A DNA stretch of 64,000 bases from Corbicula japonica (lineage: Eukaryota > Mollusca > Bivalvia > Venerida > Cyrenidae), in the NCBI GenBank assembly GCA_038501625.1, contig JAZAYU010000265.1:328001-392000 (forward strand), written 5' to 3'. Shown piece after piece: positions 46,861 through 58,830 of the stretch (within the stretch, counting starts at the first letter, position 1; every line of letters begins with the position of its first letter). Below the pieces are notes generated by a model, which saw only the letters and a list, made by a program, of their open reading frames with translations, was not told the DNA's origin and did no database searches. The position numbers and the translations under genes are program-made.

Positions 46861-47450
46861 CAATGGTCATACGCTTTTAACAAATAAATTTATTTTGTTA
46901 ATTTCCTTTTTATCTCCTGTCTTCATCACTAACATCATCATCATTATCATCATCACTTCGTTTCAAAATTAGCAGGATATTTTGTGTCATCATTTACCTC
47001 CTTTTATCATTATCAATAGCACGAACGTTATGGTTAACAGTTTCAAGTTAACTCACACCTTTCATATTATGATAGTAATGTTTGTAAATAGAAGTAATAG
47101 ACACCGAGTACCATGAGAATATGCTTTGCGTTTAAATCTTTTTTGTGTCTTCTGCGATAGGCAATATTAAAGCCCCAGCCCTTAAACTTAAGAAAGAATA
47201 TACTATTGAAAAATCATATTTGTCCATATAGACTCCAATATATAAACTCTCTAACAGAACACAAAGGGTCCGATCGAATTCTTTCTTATAGACGGATTTT
47301 CAATGATATTGTTAAATTATAGTTAACGAACTTTTAAGAAGCTAAATATAATTGAGCTTTATTTAGCAACGGCGAAGAGACCACTTCATACGCGATCTCG
47401 ATTTCTGTGACGTTTCGGAAATCCTACTTTCGCTTTTAGTCGCGCGGACC
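46861..47450. other. AT-rich DNA, no supported gene
   Basis: No exon, paired repeat or array recognised apart from a short CATCAT tract. Confidence 0.45.
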
Positions 47451-48806
47451 AAAGGAGTGGTTCACGAAGGCCTAATATTGGCCTAAAAATATGTAAAATT
47501 TTAAATTTTGTTACATATCTTAAATTTTAATGCCATCAAAATTGCTAAAAATGAGGAAAATGTGCAAAAATTCATATTTTTGTCCATTTTCACAACAGAT
47601 TTTAGAGGATATCGATAAGGGCACACATCTCGACCAAAATCAAATTTTAACCATGAATTCAGCACACATTCATACAAAGAATATTCTTTAAATTAGTTTG
47701 GTCGAAGCCTGTGCCTGTGCCCAATATGAAAATCACCAAAATATGATGACAATTTAACAAAAAATTGCATTTTGGCAAACATTTTTAAATTTCAGACATA
47801 TATGACATACTTAATTTTTTACAGTAAAACTTCGAAAACTCGAACATCAAAAACTCGAGCACTCGGGAAAACTCGAAGAAGTTTTGCTGGTCCCGGCAAT
47901 TTTTTTTATATATTCTATATAAAAATACCATGGAAAACTCGAAATCTCGAGGACAGATGTCGGTCCCTTGAAACATATTTCGTCTTTGTTTACATTGGAA
48001 ATCTCGAGTAATAAACGACCGATTAATTTTCGCACCTCTCGGGAGTAATTGGTTAACGGTGACGCATAGTTTGCACACGTTGTGACGGGTTATTTTGCCA
48101 GTTAATTGTCAATCGTCAGCGTCTGTTGTGTTTTAATTATTCCGATCAAAAATCAGGTTCTGATGAAAGAAAATAATTTTATGCTCACTCGTTAGGCGGC
48201 TGCGTTGAGACGATAATTATAAGAATTTAATAAGGATTAATTTTATCTCAAATAAAAGAATCTGAAACGAGGCAGTTTGTATCTTTGTATTATGACGGGA
48301 CCTAGTAATTTTAACATGCGTATGAAAAATAACGACGCACCGTTTGTAAAGTATAATAGTTCTCGGACAATTTCATCAAGAAAAAATTAAAAAGCCCTTT
48401 TCTTGAAAAAATACATCAAAATCCTTTTTTAACAGATATAACGGTTTAACAAAATACAGTGTCAAATTAATCATTCAAAATTTAGATGATATTCCGATAA
48501 CGTAGTCAACAACAATGTCACAAACATGTGTTTATCGGACTTTACTGACAAAATCGGACCTTATAAAGAAAAACCTCGAAAACTCGAGAACCATGGAAAA
48601 CTCGAACATTTTTAAAATCAATCTGAGTATTCGAGTTTACGAAGTTTTAGTCTGTATTTTGGTTTATGGGTTCATCTTCACTTTTTATCTTTTCAAGAAA
48701 ACAACCATTGTAGATTATAAAAAGCACACTTTCAGTGATGTAAATGCAATTTGAAACTTTGAGATAATTTTAGGCCAATTTTGAGCCTTCGTAATCTACC
48801 CCTTTA
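47451..48806. mobile_element. TIR transposon (family T1), second copy, split by a nested element
   Basis: Left end AAAGGAGTGGTTCACGAAGG, right end CCTTCGTAATCTACCCCTTT. It aligns, reversed, with the copy at 5052-6797 through long shared stretches ('aaaatgtgcaaaaattcata', 'catgaattcagcacacatt'). It lacks the 5554-6695 insert but has its own insert at 47822-48654, so the two copies serve as empty-site references for each other. Confidence 0.85.
47822..48654. mobile_element. 833-bp pogo/Tigger-like element nested in T1
   Basis: Begins CAGTAAAACTTCGAAAACTC and ends GAAGTTTTAGTCTG, with TA at both sides (47820-47821, 48655-48656). The T1 copy at 5 kb has the uninterrupted sequence with a single TA at 5213-5214, which confirms the borders. 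Internal CTCGAA words repeat in both senses. No transposase is present. Confidence 0.9.
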
Positions 48807-49219
48807 TTTTAGTAAATTAATATTTTATAAGCCCGAACTAATGCTGCAAATTTGTGCCTATAGTTCCAAATACATGTAATATTTCATACAAGAGCAGGTT
48901 AAATTGAAGTAATGCCGCTTTGATATCCTTTGATCTACGATCAGCATTCTTTTTTGTCCCCTACCCTCTCACCCACACCCTATGTTTTTATCTAGCAATA
49001 GTTTTATATAACATAACCACCTTCATATATTACCGCAAGCGTCCTTTTTGTAAAATGATCCTTTGTTTACTTTTTTAAATAGTGAGTGCGCCATTTTGGG
49101 GCTTGACGGCGTTGGCAGTAATATGAACTTCCATCGTTGCCCATAATGCTTAATCAATATTTTCATATTTGTTGTATTCTGCTGTGTTCAGTGTTCCGTT
49201 TATTTTCATCTCTTGTTAT

Positions 49220-49351
49220 TCGACCTCTTCTCAAAGCAAGTCCCGATTTTGCAAGTTTGCAAGTAAACCAACAAGCTCTTATCTGTGGAAGTCAAAAGTC
49301 AGTGCGATCTTATTTAATGACACTATTTTAAAATCCTTCATAAATATTAAC
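49220..49351 (+). promoter_or_regulatory. Proximal promoter / 5' UTR core of C1q gene 3
   Basis: Contains TTCTCAAAGCAAGTCC as before gene 1, the GATA-type site CTTATCT at 49278-49284, and GGAAGTCAAAAGTCAGTGCG shared exactly with gene 4. The more distal part (about 49105-49200) derives from dispersed repeat R. Confidence 0.5.
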
Positions 49352-52300
49352 ATGAAAATTGTGTGTTTGTTGCTTTTTTGTCTCCTTGGATCAGTAATTG
49401 GAGATGGAGATATAAAAATAACTCTTACTCGCGAAGAGTTAAAGGCCATCGTGAGAGAAGAAGTTGACATACTTATTGACGCAGGAGAGCTTGCTCGCAG
49501 AAGCGAGGTTGAGAAAATTGCCAAAAATGTCTGTCAGATAAACGTAAGTAGACTAACACATTTAATTCTAACAATTTTTTCATATTATACTTTTTCAATA
49601 ATAGCCACATACATACATGTTTAATAACATTCTGAGGTTTTATTTAAGTTTTTTTTAAAGTTTTCAAAAGTAAGGTTTATATTTTTATTTAAACATTATT
49701 TCATGCATATCTGCCAAGAACAGTGTTATTTTAATTATCAAGTCAGATTTGTACGTAATTTGGAACTAAGGGTGTTTTTGTGTGTTGCCCTTTCGAAGAA
49801 AAGGCGATACATAGAGATCGGTTTGTCCGTCCATCACGAAAACTTGACGCGGGCTTAACTTTGCCATTTCTTAAAATTTCTTCATCAAACTTTTAAATTG
49901 TATTGCTTATGACAACGTGCTTGAAATAGTGCCAAATTGTTAAGGTCACTTTCACATTTGATGGAGTTATACCCCTTTTTGTAAGTGGATTTTGACACGA
50001 AAACTTAACGTTGGCTATTACTTTGCCATTTCTTAATATTTCTTCATTAATCCTTCAAATTACTTATAACAACACGATAGACGATAATGCCATTTATAGA
50101 AGGAATAAATTAATATTGATGCTTTAAGAAAGGGACGTAAATCATGATGATATTTTTGAGTTATCTTTTGATGACGTATTCTTTGACGTCATCAGCACAT
50201 GTAAGCTAGGAACGAAAATGGCAGTCAAAATTTACTGACTAAAATATATCCGGTTACATCAGCGAAATTTTTCAAGAATGCGAGGAAATGAGTAAGGAAA
50301 TGAAAGAATACTGACACTTTTAGCAGTTTTGGTGAAAAAAAAAGCTGCGATCGACAGAAAAACCCAATGAATTACGGGTGGATCACAAACGATGTCCAAG
50401 TGCCGGTCAAAGCGTTGGGAGCTCCACGCCTAGAACCTCGACACCGGCTGTGCAGTGGATCGGAAGGACTATTGATCGGAATAAAGCCACACGGGCCACT
50501 GCCGAATTTCTCTTTAATTTATGCAGTGCCGGTCGCACAAAAACGTTGATGCAATCCTCGCCAAGCTTTGGAATTTCGGCGCAGCCAGCCATTTTCAGTT
50601 GACCGTGCTTGGGCACAGCTGTTATTTTTACATCGACACTTGAAGTTGCAGTCGCTAGCCTTCGGTGTCCTGCAAGTGCTGGTCTCCCTTGCAGACAGAG
50701 GCCACTCAGAATCTACATGAAGTTCCAATGGGTCCCTTATATTAGGTGAGAAAGATCCTTTATATTTATATTATTATTATTATTATAATTATTATTATTA
50801 AATTCTTTGAGACAAAAGTGTTCTGGTTGAGGCTTTTGCCTTCAAAATCAGGTTTCCGGGGTTCGAATCCATCCTGACCTAGGGGATATTTATGTAAATT
50901 TAGATCAAACACTTGTTTTTAAATGTAAAGTATAAAATAAAAAGACGCAGATAGTCATTTTCAACTTACTAACGACACGTTAATTTTCAAAGGTCAAGGA
51001 AATCGAAAATAAAGGCATCCCTACCTGGACATATGCATTTATAAAATATGTGCTGATTTACATACAAAAACCACAGGGTAGGGCCTCTGAAATCTCAAAT
51101 TATGCTATATGTACATGTAATTATAAGAGGTTCTTCTAAATTCAATCATTTAGGGAGTTGTTACCAGTGATATTCAATTCCGTCTGCGCATGGCTAATGC
51201 GCCTTCAATGTCGTGGTCAAATAACGGCCATTTATAGATAAATTGTAGTCTATTGTTACTGCTAGCCTTGTAAAATCTGAATGTCCATCTTATTGTTATA
51301 ACTTTAATAATAAAGATGGCTCTGTTTTGAAATCCTGTGTATGTACGCTCATGCATTCATCCATCCATTTTTTTTTGCAAAGCGTCGCACCCAGTCAAGT
51401 CGTCACTGGATCAGGGGACGTAATTTTTCCACAATCACGCACCAAATTTTTGTAAGCGATTCTCTCACTTAAATATTAGCTTATTAAATGTTTCGGCAGC
51501 TGATGGTAATTATATTATGGTTTTGTAACAGGTTAAACGCCAAGTTAAGGCGATGCATTAAGAAGGTACTTTGATCAGTACCCTAAATAAACAAAATTCT
51601 GAAAAATAATAATATAAATAAAAAAAAATGGTTTTAAAAACGGGTTTCCTCCAGGATACTCTAGGTCAAGTGCACCAATTTAATGTAAGATTTCAAAACT
51701 GTTAAAGGTCATGAATCTATTGTCAGTTAAAACTCTGGAGGTTGAGGAGGAAAATATGTTAGGGTTGTTTGTAAAAAAATAAATATATATATATAAAAAA
51801 ATAAAAACAAAAAACAAAAAACAAAAACAAAAACAAACAAAAACAAACAAAACAAGCCTTAAAATCTCATCTGTTGGTCTAGCGCCAAAAGGCACAGGCG
51901 TTTTCATATTAATTACACAAAAGTTGTTGAGGGCGTGTGTTTAAGCTTAGGTTCGACTAGGGTAAATGTTTTAATTTACTCAGAATCAACAAAGGTTCAA
52001 TACTCAGATTTTGTTTATGCGGTATATATTCAGGCGTTATCCCCATTCACCCATGGGATATTGATTAATTAGGCATTCAGCTAGGTGGCCTATATTTCAT
52101 TGATAAGTGCATCTCAGTGAACATTTCTTCAGTTCAAGTTGCTCAATTTTCAAAACGTTTCCTAATTTCTTGACTTGGCTATTGCAATCATAACTGTAAG
52201 AAAAAAGACTGGTCAATTTTTGGATGATTCCATTTCACAGGGCATTTATACGGCAATAGTTCAAGATGAATGTTTTTGCCTATTAGAGGAGTTTCCTGCT

Positions 52301-55300
52301 GAGCCTTATGTCTGGAATAAATCTAAGTTAAGGGAGATTTGAATTTCATAGGATACAATAAATTACGTGTACTTTAAGGTAGGTTAAAAACAACAACAAC
52401 AAAAAAAACCAACCCATTAACCTCGAATAAATTATGTGTACTTTAAGGTAGATAAAAACAACAAAAACAACAAAACATATCAACATCGAAATGAGTAGGC
52501 TGTTTCTCATCGATATACAGATGTTTTGTTATGTTATAACACGAATGGTTGACTTACAGCGACCTTCAGTTTTTAATGAGAGTGCAGGTTACTTCTACTT
52601 TGGCTGTGTATACTTTGAGGGACCTTGGTCCTACCTGCAGTGGCTGCAGATATGGTGCACAGCGAGATTCTGTCAAATATAAGATAAAGGTACCAATTGC
52701 ATGTTATGAGTAGAAGGAAAGCTTTTCCCATCTAAAATATGTTTGTAATAGAGAAATCGTACAATTGGTACTTACGGCCTTGGACTTGTGGATGCAAGTC
52801 AATATTGATTGAATTGATTGATTGATAATTGATTGAATTTAGTTTATTTATTTATTTATTTTTGTCGTCTGTACAATTTGGTACTTACGACGGACTTGTT
52901 GATTACAAGTCATTATTGATTGATTTTATATTTGGTTTAATTTAATTTGATTTATTTATTTCTGTTTGGAATCACCAACAGTTTCATATTTTTTGTCGTT
53001 TGTACAAATTGGTACTTACGGCCTTGGACTTGTGGATTACAAGTCAATATTGAGTTGAGTTGATTGAGTTGAATTGATTGAAATTTAGTTTATTTTATTT
53101 TGTCGTTTGTACAATTGGTACTTACGATCTTAGACTTGATTTAATTTGATATGATTTGATTTGATTTATTTATTTCTGTTTGGAATCACCAACAGTTTCA
53201 TTTTTTGTCGTTTGTACAAATTGGTACTTACGGCCTTGGACTTGTGGATTACAAGTCAATATTGAGTTGAGTTGAATTGATTGAAATGATAGATAATTGA
53301 TTACTTTTAGTTTATTTTATTTTGTCGTTTGTACAATTGGTACTTACGATCTTAGACTTGATTTAATTTGATATGATTTGATTTGATTTATTTATTTCTG
53401 TTTGGAATCACCAACAGTTTTATTTTTTGTCGTTTGTACAAATTGGTACTTACGGCCTTGGACTTGTGGATTACAAGTCAATATTGAGTTGAGTTGATTG
53501 AGTTGAATTGATTGAAATGATAGATAATTGATTGCTTTTAGTTTATTTTATTTTGTCGTTTGTACAATTGGTACTTACGATCTTAGACTTGATTTAATTT
53601 GATATGATTTGATTTGAATTTATAAATAATGTTTGGAATCACCAACGGTTTCATTTTTTGTCGTTTGTACAAATTGGTACTTACGGCCTTGGACTTGTGG
53701 ATTACAAGTCAATATTGAGTTGAGTTGAATTGATTGAATTGATAGACAATTGATTGATTTTAGTTTATTTTATTTTGTCGTTTGTACAATTAGTACTTAC
53801 GATCTTAGACTTGATTTAATTTGATATGATTTGATTTGAATTTATAAATAATGTTTGGAATCACCAACAGTCTCAATTTTTTGTCGTTTGTACAAATTGG
53901 TACTTACGGCCTTGGACTTGTGGATTACAAGTCAATATTGAGTTGAGTTGATTGAGTTGAATTGATTGATTGATTGATAATTGATTGATTTTAATTTATT
54001 TTATTTTGTCGTTTGTACAATTGGTACTTACGATCTTAGACTTGATTGCAAGTCAATATTGATTGATTTGATTTGATATTTCATTGATTGTATGATGATT
54101 GATTTATTTAAGTTTAAATCCTTCGTTTGAAAAAATGCTACTTAAAAAGTTAGACTTGCTGATTACGAGTCAATATTGATTGACTGATTGATTGATTGAT
54201 GATTAATTGATTTAAGTTAAATTCTGTGGTATGTACAGTTGGTACTTGCGGCTTTGGACTTGTAAATTACAAGTCAATATTGATGGATTGATTTTTTAGG
54301 TGATTGATTGACTGATAACTGTTGTGATTGACATCTGATGGATATATGATTTGGGTTTGGGTATAAGGCCAAAACACTCGGCTTTCAAACTACAAATTTG
54401 CATTCTAGTGGTCTGTTTTTACCCAACGGTGTACATTTGTCGCTTGTCGAAATGACATATGTTTGTTAACAATTCAATCTGCTCTGGAATCATTTCAGAC
54501 GAGCCCGAATTCTATACATGTACTCGACCGTATAAAGTGTTTATTAGGCCTGGCAGTATTGAAAGTTTATTTAAATTTCTGGAATGGGAACACCATTTTG
54601 ATAGTCATGTCAAAAATTTGTATTGTTGGCGTGAGCGCAACTGGCGCTCATTGGCAGAAAATTTTTGACATTTAATCCATGAAAATTGGATTTATTAACA
54701 TTTGATTGATTATTTATTTTATTGATAATTGATTTTACTGACGTTTGATTGGTATTTGATTTAATTGACATTTAATCGATAATTGATTTGATTGATAATT
54801 GATTTGAATGACATTTGTTTGATGATAATTGATTATTGATTTGATCGATTATTGATTTGATTGATTAATTATTGGATTATCATTTGATTAATTATTGGAT
54901 TATCATTTGATTAACTTAACATTGAAATTTGATCAAACTTGAACATTGATGATTATTGTCGACTGCCAGGCCATATTATGCCAAATATTAAACAGTTATA
55001 CATGGTTACCATGTTGTTGAATTTATTTCCGAGATAATAAGCATTATCGGCTATAGACGATAATGCCATTTATAGAAGGAATAAATTAATATTGATGCTT
55101 TAAGAAAGGGACGTAAATCATGATGATATTTTTGAGTTATCTTTTGATGACGTATTCTTTGACGTCATCAGCACATGTAAGCTAGGAACGAAAATGGCAC
55201 CCACCCACCCACCCTTAAATTCAATTTTTGAGTGAACGTGGCTGCTCTCCTTTTTTCTGTATTTTTTCAGATTCACAAAATCAGCGTCTCCTAGATCAAG

Positions 55301-58300
55301 CCAATCTAGTTTCTCCGGTTCCAGTTTTATGTTACGATCCCCATCATGTCAGGCGGTCGACGTCACACCACGTCAGACAGTCGGTTTAATATTTGATGCT
55401 GTGCATACGAGACTTTTCGTCGTGTTGGTGGAAAATGTGACAATTCACAAAATCAGCGAAACCCGTATCAAGCCAATCTGGTTTCTCCGGTTCTTGATGT
55501 GCGTTAAGACTCCCATCACGACAGGCGGTCGACACCACACCACGTCAGGCAGTCGGCGAAATGTTATATGCTATGCATAATATACTTTTTCGTCATGCTA
55601 ATGGAAAATTGACAATTAATAAAATCAGCGATACACGTATCAAGCAAATCTGGTTTCTCCGGTTCTTGATGTGTGTTAAGACCCCCATCACGTCAGGCAG
55701 TCGACAGAATGTTTGATGCTGTGCATAAGACTTTGAGAATATGAACTTTAAATGTGAACTTATCTTCAGTGATAAATTACAATTTGTCAATGCACTTATT
55801 TCCATATATACTGTTTGGAATCTCCAACAGATATAAGATGAATTCCTTCCCCTTTGTACATTTGGTCCCTACGACATTGACATGTTGATTACAAGTCAAT
55901 ATTGATGAATGCAGAAAATTTTTGACATTTAATCCATGAAAATTGGATTTATTAACATTTGATTGATTATTTATTTTATTGATAATTGATTTTACTGACG
56001 TTTGATTGGTATTTGATTTAATTGACATTTAATCGATAATTGATTTGATTGATAATTGATTTGAATGACATTTGTTTGATGATAATTGATTATTGATTTG
56101 ATCGATTATTGATTTGATTGATTAATTATTGGATTATCATTTGATTAACTTAACATTGAAATTTGATCAAACTTGAACATTGATGATTATTGTCGACTGC
56201 CAGGCCATATTATGCCAAATATTAAACAGTTATACATGGTTACCATGTTGTTGAATTTATTTCCGAGATAATAGCCACATACATACATGTTTAATAACAT
56301 TCTGAGGTTTTATTTAAGTTTTTTTTAAAGTTTTCAAAAGTAAGGTTTATATTTTTATTTAAACATTATTTCATGCATATCTGCCAAGAACAGTGTTATT
56401 TTAATTATCAAGTCAGATTTGTACGTAATTTGGAACTAAGGGTGTTTTTGTGTGTTGCCCTTTCGAAGAAAAGGCGATACATAGAGATCGGTTTGTCCGT
56501 CCATCACGAAAACTTGACGCGGGCTTAACTTTGCCATTTCTTAAAATTTCTTCATCAAACTTTTAAATTGTATTGCTTATGACAACGTGCTTGAAATAGT
56601 GCCAAATTGTTAAGGTCACTTTCACATTTGATGGAGTTATACCCCTTTTTGTAAGTGGATTTTGACACGAAAACTTAACGTTGGCTATTACTTTGCCATT
56701 TCTTAATATTTCTTCATTAATCCTTCAAATTACTTATAACAACACGATCGTGATGATGCCAAATTCTTGAGGTCTTTGTCACATTTGATGGAGTTTTTGT
56801 ACTTGCACTTTTATTCCCACAACACCAGAAGGCAACACAAGTGTTCAACTGCACACCCGTCTAGTTGTAATAATAAAAGATAACGTTGAAATAACACAAA
56901 AAGTCATGCTATATCCGGGGCACGTCACTTGAAAAGTTGTCATCGGTGATAATATTTGTAATTTTAGTTGTTGCTTTATTTGAAAGTAAATTACAATTAT
57001 CTATAACTTCTTATGAAAGAAAGGAGAAAACACTCATATAAATGACAGTTTTATAACAACTGTAAATATGTAGAGCTGTATATAAGAATAATTTAATAAA
57101 ACAACATTTTTTTATTGTTTTACAATTTTGCCAATAGAACTGATATATGCCGTACTATGAGTACACCTTTGTTTTAAGATCCATATATGTCTATGTCTTA
57201 ATTAAGGTGCATTACTTAGTTTTATCATAGAATGTTTTCAGTGTTTTAGGTGTAAAGCTACTGTATCTTTCAGTATCAAATAGTCTCTTATAAATCAATA
57301 ATGATTGGTCACATGCATGTTCTACTACATTTATATAATTTCATTGTATAAACTGTGTAGTGTATATGTAAAGTGAATAATTGAATTTGAATTGAATTGA
57401 ATATGATTTTGTTACACATTATGATTATTCATTGTTTTTTTACCGCGTAATCTCTGATCAGCAATGTCCACTTAAAGACGTCATTACAAGGTTAGGAGAC
57501 ACATCTCCGTAACTGCACCATTTACTACAGATTTCGATTTCAGTGAGATTTTTACCCAGCGAGCGACCTCCGCAAATATTTGTTGCACTGCAACACCACA
57601 AAGGCGCAGATCGCTTATTTGACATGCGACGACTCTTAGAACTGCCGCTCCAATCAGAAGACGCAGCGCTCTACTTCCAAACAAGGTGTTGGTGTCAATC
57701 AAATTTTTGTCGCTTGCGGAAGTTGAACTGAAAATGACGCTTAGTAAAGATTTGAATGATACATGTAGCACCAATAACAAAAGGTGTGGCTCAAAGTAAA
57801 GCAACCTGAAGGGGTGATCAATTAAACTTTGCCGCTTCTTCTCTACGAAAATATCAGCCACCGCGCCAAGTGTTTTGGCTGCAAGCTAAAATCTAACTGA
57901 AATCGAAATCAGTAGTAAGACATTCACTGTTCTCAAATAGGAATTCAGTCTAAAGAAAAAATAATCAACGAAACAGCAAATACATTTTCAAATATTTCGT
58001 TAAGAATTATCTCTGTTGCATTGTGTGTTTTTTTCCAGGATATTACGAATGTTCAGACATTGCCCAAAGCGTCTTTCGATGCAAAGCGTTTTGTAGTCAA
58101 CAGTAAGTAATTTTGCCAACAGTAAATTTGACTGACCTTGGCGGAGAATTAAAGACATTGCATATCTTTATCGTTTGATTATACATTTAAATTGAGAGTA
58201 AAAACCGATCAGTTACGATATATGCAAAGATTTTTAAAAGTTTGAAATAAAACGTAAACAAGCAACAAGTCCAGCCTAGGCATTCAGTAAGCAGGATGCG

Positions 58301-58341
58301 AGACTAGACTCATTCAAATCTTGTGTTTTAAATAATGGTGG

Positions 58342-58389
<48 letters not shown>

Positions 58390-58830
58390 TGAATATTTGT
58401 GCTCTCATATGTTTTCTTTACAGCAGGTGCAGCTGTTGGTTTCACTGCTTGTGTTGGCGTATCAGACCTTGTCAACCTTGGCGATCAACACACAATTATC
58501 TTCGACAAAGTCATAACTAACAAGGGGTCCGCTTACCATGACCACACTGGAATATTCATCGCACCTTACAAAGGTCTCTACGTCTTTCACCTATCAGCTA
58601 TGTCAAGTCCCGGCCAAGACCAATATCTGGCATTTATTCATGACGGAAATACAGTAAACCATGCCTATCCAGACGCCCGCGGCACGCAGGGGTACCAGAC
58701 GACTGGAAGCCATTGGGTTATGGAGTTGGAACAAAGCTCTGAAGTGTGGATTCGAACTCTCAACGCCGGACAGATACATGGCAACTGCTTTACCGTTTTC
58801 TCTGGTTTTCTTTTGTATGAAATGGAATAA
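49352..58830 (+). CDS. Secreted C1q-domain protein, gene 3 (220 aa, 8.5-kb first intron)
   Basis: Exons 49352-49543, 58039-58102 and 58424-58830 (192, 64 and 407 nt) join in frame. The start is the second Met of the family: the codon matching the first Met of genes 1 and 4 is ATA here. The signal peptide is MKIVCLLLFCLLGSVIG, followed by a helix with GELARRSEVEKIAKNVCQIN and a linker with SFDAKRFVVN. The C1q domain (about 87-220) differs from that of gene 4 at about 11 of 135 positions. A poly(A) signal AATAAA lies at 58844. Intron 1 contains duplicated blocks, satellites and a transposon. Exon 1 and exons 2-3 could in principle come from two damaged genes, but phase, order and the shared intron remnant near 57440-57520 favour one gene. 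Confidence 0.8.
49598..50078 (+). repeat. Block A, copy 1 (481 bp), in intron 1 of C1q gene 3
   Basis: Matches 56268-56748 over 481 bp with no indel and no difference seen by eye, at a fixed offset of 6670. The centre belongs to dispersed family A (also 1-160, reversed). Confidence 0.9.
50078..50223 (+). repeat. Block C, copy 1 (146 bp)
   Basis: Matches 55054-55199 without indels, from TAGACGATAATGCC to ACGAAAATGGCA. Directly adjoins block A copy 1. Confidence 0.9.
50224..52739. other. Intron 1 of C1q gene 3: no supported exon
   Basis: Includes a GC-richer stretch at about 50345-50750 with 60-74 codon frames on both strands but no recognised domain, an ATT microsatellite near 50763-50800, a B box-like GGGGTTCGAATCC at 50858 (SINE relic), and an A-rich tract near 51777-51855. 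The frame at 52491-52682 has no domain. Confidence 0.5.
52740..54330 (+). repeat. Satellite-like tandem array, about 220-bp unit
   Basis: The landmark 'tgtttggaatcacca' recurs at about 52973, 53178, 53399, 53630 and 53852. Each unit has two sub-blocks with 'gtacaa(a)ttggtacttacg' and 'ttggacttgtggattacaag', separated by GATT-rich simple sequence. Outer units are more degraded. Non-coding. Confidence 0.9.
54654..55039 (+). repeat. Block B, copy 1 (386 bp)
   Basis: Matches 55911-56273 except that it has two copies rather than one of a 23-bp unit (TTATTGGATTATCATTTGAT plus TAA). Mostly GATT-rich simple sequence, ending TTTCCGAGATAATA. Confidence 0.9.
55054..55199 (+). repeat. Block C, copy 2 (146 bp)
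   Basis: Matches 50078-50223 without indels. Here it follows block B copy 1 after 14 bp, whereas copy 1 follows block A. Confidence 0.9.
55271..55740 (+). repeat. Tandem repeat, about 172-bp unit, 2.7 copies
   Basis: Units begin near 55271, 55443 and 55615 with 'aaaatcagcg' and share 'ctggtttctccggttc', 'cccatca', 'gtcaggc' and 'gatgctgtgcat'. Open frames of 70-83 codons here are repeat by-products. Confidence 0.85.
55911..56273 (+). repeat. Block B, copy 2 (363 bp)
   Basis: Partner of 54654-55039, one 23-bp unit shorter. Its last ATAATA is shared with the beginning of block A copy 2, so the junction carries 6 bp of microhomology. Confidence 0.9.
56268..56748 (+). repeat. Block A, copy 2 (481 bp)
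   Basis: Apparently identical to 49598-50078. Downstream it runs into 'cgtgatgatgcc', which looks like the original continuation of the intron. Confidence 0.9.
56749..57521. other. Original part of intron 1 of C1q gene 3
   Basis: Near 57440-57500, 'ttaccgcgtaat', 'caatgtc' and 'gacgtcatt' align loosely with intron 1 of gene 1 (31596-31660), which supports this being ancestral intron. No exon is seen. Confidence 0.5.
57522..57919. mobile_element. Approximately 395-bp TIR element with TA-type site
   Basis: Inverted ends TTACTACAGATTTCGATTTC and GAAATCGAAATCAGTAGTAA (23 bp, one mismatch). A 125-codon minus-strand frame (57484-57861) crosses most of it and extends beyond one end, so it is not a clean transposase remnant. 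No domain is recognised. Confidence 0.65.
58346..58389 (+). repeat. AAT microsatellite in intron 2 of C1q gene 3
   Basis: About 14 AAT units following 'atggtggat', 34 bp before exon 3. Corresponds in position to the triplet tracts in genes 1 and 4. Confidence 0.9.

Noticed and set aside
49598..56748. LTR retrotransposon with 481-bp LTRs
   Set aside because: The direct repeats do not start TG and end CA, no primer-binding site or polyprotein is present, and the repeat interior belongs to a dispersed family also found alone at 1-160.
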